From a bacterium (GTDB lineage Bacteria; Ratteibacteria; UBA8468): a DNA stretch of 9,046 nt. The stretch spans positions 1 through 9,046 of the forward strand of contig DAOWFY010000036.1 of the NCBI GenBank assembly GCA_030637775.1. Direction: 5' to 3'. The first letter of the stretch is position 1. Each line of letters starts with the position of its first letter. Below are positions 6,807 to 9,046 of the stretch, piece after piece. Below the pieces are notes generated by a model that was not told the origin of the DNA, made no database searches, and saw nothing but the letters and a program-made list of their open reading frames with translations. The position numbers and the translations under genes were made by a program.

Positions 6807-6983
6807 ATGCCTATGGTCTTCAACCAATTAAGCCGGGGGCCTATCGCGAGTAATTCCTTTCGGGTCGGGGATGAATTCAATGCTCCGGTAATGTCAAAAT
6901 CTAAGAAGGGAGACTATCGGGTCTTTTTTTTAATATCCGCAGAACAAAAATCTTCTGGGGTGGAAATCCTGAAGATAAAGTAA
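6807..6983 (+). CDS. Short ORF of 58 codons, possible 5' part of the LamG gene
   Basis: I do not recognise this protein. The ATG at 6807 opens 58 codons beginning MPMVFNQLSRGPIASN and ending EILKIK at the TAA at 6981. It follows the two plus-strand promoters directly; the nearest ribosome-binding-like AAGGAG lies 16 bases upstream, which is too far for standard initiation. There is no signal peptide or prepilin motif. Its frame runs into a run of eight T (6924-6931). Beyond that run, the LamG frame reads as protein (NIRRTKIFWGGNPEDKVTL) well before that ORF's first start codon. It may therefore be the N-terminal portion of one disrupted or recoded gene, or chance sequence at a recombination junction. 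Confidence 0.35.
   Translation: MPMVFNQLSRGPIASNSFRVGDEFNAPVMSKSKKGDYRVFFLISAEQKSSGVEILKIK
6924..6932 (+). other. T8 run with a T-TTT-TTA slippery heptamer
   Basis: Eight consecutive T bases followed by A give, in the frame of the 6807 ORF, the codons TTT TTT TTA. The heptamer T-TTT-TTA (6926-6932) fits the X-XXY-YYZ form of -1 slippery sites. A -1 shift here joins the 6807 ORF to the LamG frame to give a continuous product of about 447 residues. No obvious downstream stimulatory hairpin was found. One added T in the DNA or RNA would have the same effect. Confidence 0.45.
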
Positions 6984-7000
6984 CCTTAACAGTTAATGGA

Positions 7001-8149
7001 GTGAGCCACCGGTTGGTCAATGAATCTGATATAGATAATTTCAGGATAAATTATTATGATGGAGATTATGACGAGGTAAGCCCTACCAGCACCCAGGCAA
7101 ATCGCAACAATATCAAAATAGTTAAAATTTTATTAGGACTAAAAAAGGATAATCAGGAATTCAGTTTAGAGAATATTATTACTTTAAGAAAAGAATTGCC
7201 CGGGGAGGCAGAAGAAACAGGTCTAGTAGGCTACTGGAAGATGGGTGAGTCTTCATGGGACGGCACTGCTGGTGAAGTAATTGACTCATCCGGCAACAGT
7301 CATCACGGCAGAGCCTATGGAGGAGCAACTACGGTAGCTCCTGGGAAATATGGGAGCCACTGTGGAAGTTTTGATGGAACAGATGATTATATTGATTGTA
7401 GAGATATTGTAGGCTTTGAGAGAAATAACGCCTTTAGTGCAGAAGCTTGGATATCGGTAACCTCAACGGCAAGGAATTTAATTGTCAGTAAACAAACGGA
7501 TGCACCCAACTATAGAGGATGGGGGTTTTATATATTAAACGGGCAGGTTTATGTAATTATTGCCAATGTTCCTTTTAATTCAATACAAGCCAGAACTAGT
7601 GGTGTTTTTAATGATGGGAACTGGCATCACGTTGCTTTCACTTATGACGGTTCCTCCAATGCTAATGGTATCCACATATACATTGATGGAAATGAGGATT
7701 CGGTTGTAACATACAATGCATTGTCTGACACTATCCTCAATTCTGTCAATTGTCAGATTAGTGGTAGAGATGGAGCAAACTATGTATTTGAGGGTTATGT
7801 AGATGAAGTTGCAATCTACAATCGGGCATTATCTGCACAAGAAATTGGTGACCATTACAAACGAGGAGCGTGCAATCCGAAGTTTCAGGTGCGGTCCGGC
7901 TCTTCTAATCCGCCTACGGGAGAGTTTGTTGGTCCTGATGGCACAAAAGATACTTACTTTACCGATAGCGATGGAGAGGAGATAGATGTTTCTGATAACC
8001 GCTATTTTCAGTATAAAGCATATTTCTCCACAGAGGATAAAGGGTATACTCCGGAACTTCACAGTGTTACCGTTACCTATAGTCTTCCAGGAACAGCCGG
8101 TGCTCGCACCGGGCCTTACATCTATCACTGGGAAGAGGTGTTTGAGTGA
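7001..8149 (+). CDS. LamG-domain surface protein with pseudopilin-like N-terminal part (N-terminus missing or frameshifted)
   Basis: Probably an exported or cell-surface carbohydrate- or protein-binding protein. Residues 1-66 (SDIDNFRINYYDGDYDEVSP, then NNIKIVKILLGLKKD, then a -TLRKEL end) resemble the C-terminal half of type IV pseudopilins (PilW/GspJ-like). Residues 75-287 form a LamG/concanavalin A-like jellyroll: GLVGYWKMGE, SSGNSHHG, SFDGTDDYID, AEAWI, NWHHVAFTYDG, then DEVAIYNRALSAQEI. Residues 292-361 (FQVRSGSS to YFQYKAYFSTEDKGYTPELHSVTV) are a beta-rich tail common behind such domains. The GTG at 7001 is the first start codon in frame but has no ribosome binding site, and protein-like sequence extends upstream to 6905, so the true N-terminus (expected prepilin or signal peptide) is absent. 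It is either a pseudogene or joined to the 6807 ORF by a frameshift. Confidence 0.75.
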   Translation: MSHRLVNESDIDNFRINYYDGDYDEVSPTSTQANRNNIKIVKILLGLKKDNQEFSLENIITLRKELPGEAEETGLVGYWKMGESSWDGTAGEVIDSSGNSHHGRAYGGATTVAPGKYGSHCGSFDGTDDYIDCRDIVGFERNNAFSAEAWISVTSTARNLIVSKQTDAPNYRGWGFYILNGQVYVIIANVPFNSIQARTSGVFNDGNWHHVAFTYDGSSNANGIHIYIDGNEDSVVTYNALSDTILNSVNCQISGRDGANYVFEGYVDEVAIYNRALSAQEIGDHYKRGACNPKFQVRSGSSNPPTGEFVGPDGTKDTYFTDSDGEEIDVSDNRYFQYKAYFSTEDKGYTPELHSVTVTYSLPGTAGARTGPYIYHWEEVFE

Positions 8150-8169
8150 CGGAAAAGTCAAAGGTAAGA

Positions 8170-8201
8170 AAAAATTATTTAGAGATTTCTAAGCTTTTTT
8201 T
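8170..8201. terminator. Possible bidirectional terminator between convergent genes
   Basis: A TTAGA/TCTAA stem (8179-8183 and 8188-8192) has a GATT loop. On the plus strand it is followed by GC and seven T bases; on the minus strand it is followed by ATAA and six T bases. It lies between the LamG stop and the end of the protease gene, partly within the protease's last codons. The stem is short and AT-rich, so it would be weak. Confidence 0.4.
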
Positions 8202-8561
8202 GAGAAAATAAAGTCCGATGTCGAAATGATGAAGGAAATTTAATCCGAGTAAACCATCAACCTGGCTTCGTGGAGGGAGATTATGACAGGCAACATGAAG
8301 ATTTTTAAGCTCAAAGCCAAAGGCTTTGATGAAAGGAATAGTAATAAGAGGGGCATATTCAATACCGCTTGCGGTAACAATTTCAATTTTTTGTTTGGAA
8401 GCTGTTGGATTGCAACCGATAGCAAAGGCAGCTTCAAAGGGAATAATAGTATAGGTAGCTCCTGTATCAAGAGCAAGTTTTACTATTTTAGTGTGGGTAC
8501 CGGAAATAATGGTATATACTACAATAACTCCGAATTCTATTGATAATGGATATTTAGACAT
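8175..8561 (-). CDS. Retropepsin-like (clan AA) aspartic protease, single domain
   Basis: The 128-residue product carries the retropepsin active-site signature LALDTGATYTIIP, with catalytic D32 in DTGA. A flap-like middle region follows (VTASGIEYAPLITIPFI), then the hydrophobic VDGLLGLNFL motif (101-110) that corresponds to the conserved [ILV]-[ILV]-G-x-[ND]-[FW]-L in this clan. A single lobe with one DTG means it must dimerise to be active. There is no signal peptide or membrane segment, so it is probably cytosolic. Its start overlaps the end of the 77-residue gene by 8 bases, so the two are translationally coupled and probably act together. The substrate is unknown; related small aspartyl proteases in bacteria are mostly uncharacterised. 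Confidence 0.85.
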   Translation of the reverse strand: MSKYPLSIEFGVIVVYTIISGTHTKIVKLALDTGATYTIIPFEAAFAIGCNPTASKQKIEIVTASGIEYAPLITIPFIKAFGFELKNLHVACHNLPPRSQVDGLLGLNFLHHFDIGLYFLKKSLEISK

Positions 8562-8787
8562 AGAAGGCTACCGCAAGACCCTTAGGAAGTTTATCCTCGG
8601 AATAGGTAGTCAAAGTCAGACCTTTATATTTCATCATTTTTTTATAGATTTCATCGCGATTTTTACTATGAGCAAGCAGATGTCCTGTAAGAGGAGTGGT
8701 GGTAGATTCATCCACCTTATTAACGCGAATGAGCAACCACTCATGAGGATATTTCTTTCGGATAGTTTCAATCTTTTGGAATTTCAT
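8554..8787 (-). CDS. Small conserved-looking protein paired with the aspartic protease
   Basis: I cannot assign a function. The 77-residue product starts MKFQKIETIRKKYPHEWLLI, followed by VNKVDE, TGHLLAHSKNRDEIYKKMM and, at the end, KLPKGLAVAFYV. It looks like a compact alpha/beta fold: I-x-x-K-Y-P-x-E-W-L-L-I, a central H-S-x-x-R-D-E-I-Y helix, and a closing [LI]-P-x-x-L-A-V strand. I recall similar short proteins next to aspartyl proteases in other bacteria, but I cannot verify this here. The ribosome binding site AGAGGTG lies about 8 bases upstream, and a good promoter lies just before it. The 8-base overlap with the protease gene suggests a stoichiometric partner such as an adaptor, inhibitor or substrate. 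A plus-strand ORF over the same DNA lacks these signals. Confidence 0.8.
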   Translation of the reverse strand: MKFQKIETIRKKYPHEWLLIRVNKVDESTTTPLTGHLLAHSKNRDEIYKKMMKYKGLTLTTYSEDKLPKGLAVAFYV

Positions 8788-8808
8788 TCTTTTTCACCTC
8801 TGAGGGAA

Positions 8809-8837
8809 ATGATAGCATAAGAAAACGTAAAAGTCAA
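8809..8837 (-). promoter_or_regulatory. Sigma-70 promoter of the small-protein/protease pair
   Basis: On the minus strand, TTGACT (8832-8837, 5 of 6) and TATCAT (8809-8814, 5 of 6) are separated by 17 bases. Transcription would start near 8802, leaving a very short leader that begins at or next to the AGAGGTG ribosome binding site of the 77-residue gene. The -35 lies about 15 bases beyond the transposase stop codon. Confidence 0.6.
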
Positions 8838-8851
8838 GATTATGCGCAGGT

Positions 8852-9046
8852 TCAATACATGGGTAAGAGTCGAGGTTCCCTCTTTTCAACTCTATTTTCA
8901 ACATTTAATTTACTAATCTGATGTTTGTAATAATACTCCTCTGGGGTTAAATAATCAAGAGAAGCATGTGGCCTAACTTTATGATAGGTCTCCTCCCATT
9001 TGCTCAATAAAGCGTTTTGTTCCTCAACATCAGAGGTGAGATTCCC
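8852..9046 (-). mobile_element. Insertion-sequence transposase, C-terminal end (integrase core, partial)
   Basis: The minus-strand frame enters from the right edge and ends at TGA (8852-8854), giving 64 residues. KWEETYHKVRPHASLDYLTP followed by EEYYYKH is the typical C-terminal segment of DDE integrase-core transposases (IS3 or IS481-like; rve_3 region), where the W-x-x-x-Y-N-x-x-R-P-H-x-x-L-x-x-x-T-P-x-E pattern is conserved. The catalytic D, D and E residues lie outside the window, so neither intactness nor family can be judged. The tail after residue 45 is variable and charged. The element's terminal inverted repeat should lie between the stop and about 8815, but I could not identify it from one end. 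The transposase probably marks the right boundary of accessory DNA and may have moved the neighbouring protease pair. Confidence 0.85.

Noticed and set aside
8283-8543. 86-codon plus-strand ORF opposite the aspartic protease
   Set aside because: It is the antisense of a clear DTGA protease, and its sequence is unremarkable.
8491-8820. 109-codon plus-strand ORF opposite the 77-residue gene
   Set aside because: It has low-complexity, non-protein-like composition and no ribosome binding site, whereas the minus-strand genes have promoter, ribosome binding site and a family motif.

Overview
The window looks like chromosome from an uncultured, Gram-negative-type bacterium of moderate GC with strong Shine-Dalgarno use. 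A pseudopilin-like/LamG surface protein, a small palindromic element inside a coding gene and a retropepsin-like protease pair fit candidate-phylum genomes such as Omnitrophota, but no marker here fixes the phylum, so this is a low-confidence guess.

Positions 1-6325 are a tightly packed plus-strand housekeeping cluster. It runs: the last 12 codons of an upstream gene (probably recA), an HtrA/DegP-type serine protease with two PDZ domains, recX, alaS, a compact sigma-70-family factor, apt, and a stand-alone CheY-like receiver. Most neighbours overlap by 11-23 bases or are separated by about 10, which suggests one or a few transcripts. The recA-recX-alaS order is the classical one; the protease lies inside it. 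Together the genes cover recombination control, envelope protein quality control, tRNA charging, promoter selection, adenine salvage and signalling.

Positions 6329-6806 mark a switch to accessory DNA. A minus-strand XRE-family repressor-like gene converges on the receiver gene. Upstream of it lies a divergent control region: two strong plus-strand sigma-70-type promoters (one with consensus -35, spacer and -10), an overlapping minus-strand promoter candidate, and a perfect 12-bp palindrome that could be an operator.

Positions 6807-8149 carry a short ORF and then a LamG (concanavalin A-like) surface protein whose N-terminal part resembles the C-terminal half of a type IV pseudopilin. No good start exists in its own frame; the two ORFs can be joined by a -1 shift at a run of eight T, so the locus is frameshifted, phase-variable, recoded or decayed.

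Positions 8150-9046 are minus strand: a two-gene unit (77-residue unknown protein plus a single-domain retropepsin-like aspartic protease) with its own promoter, then the C-terminal end of an integrase-core transposase that runs off the window. No tRNA, rRNA or CRISPR array was seen.
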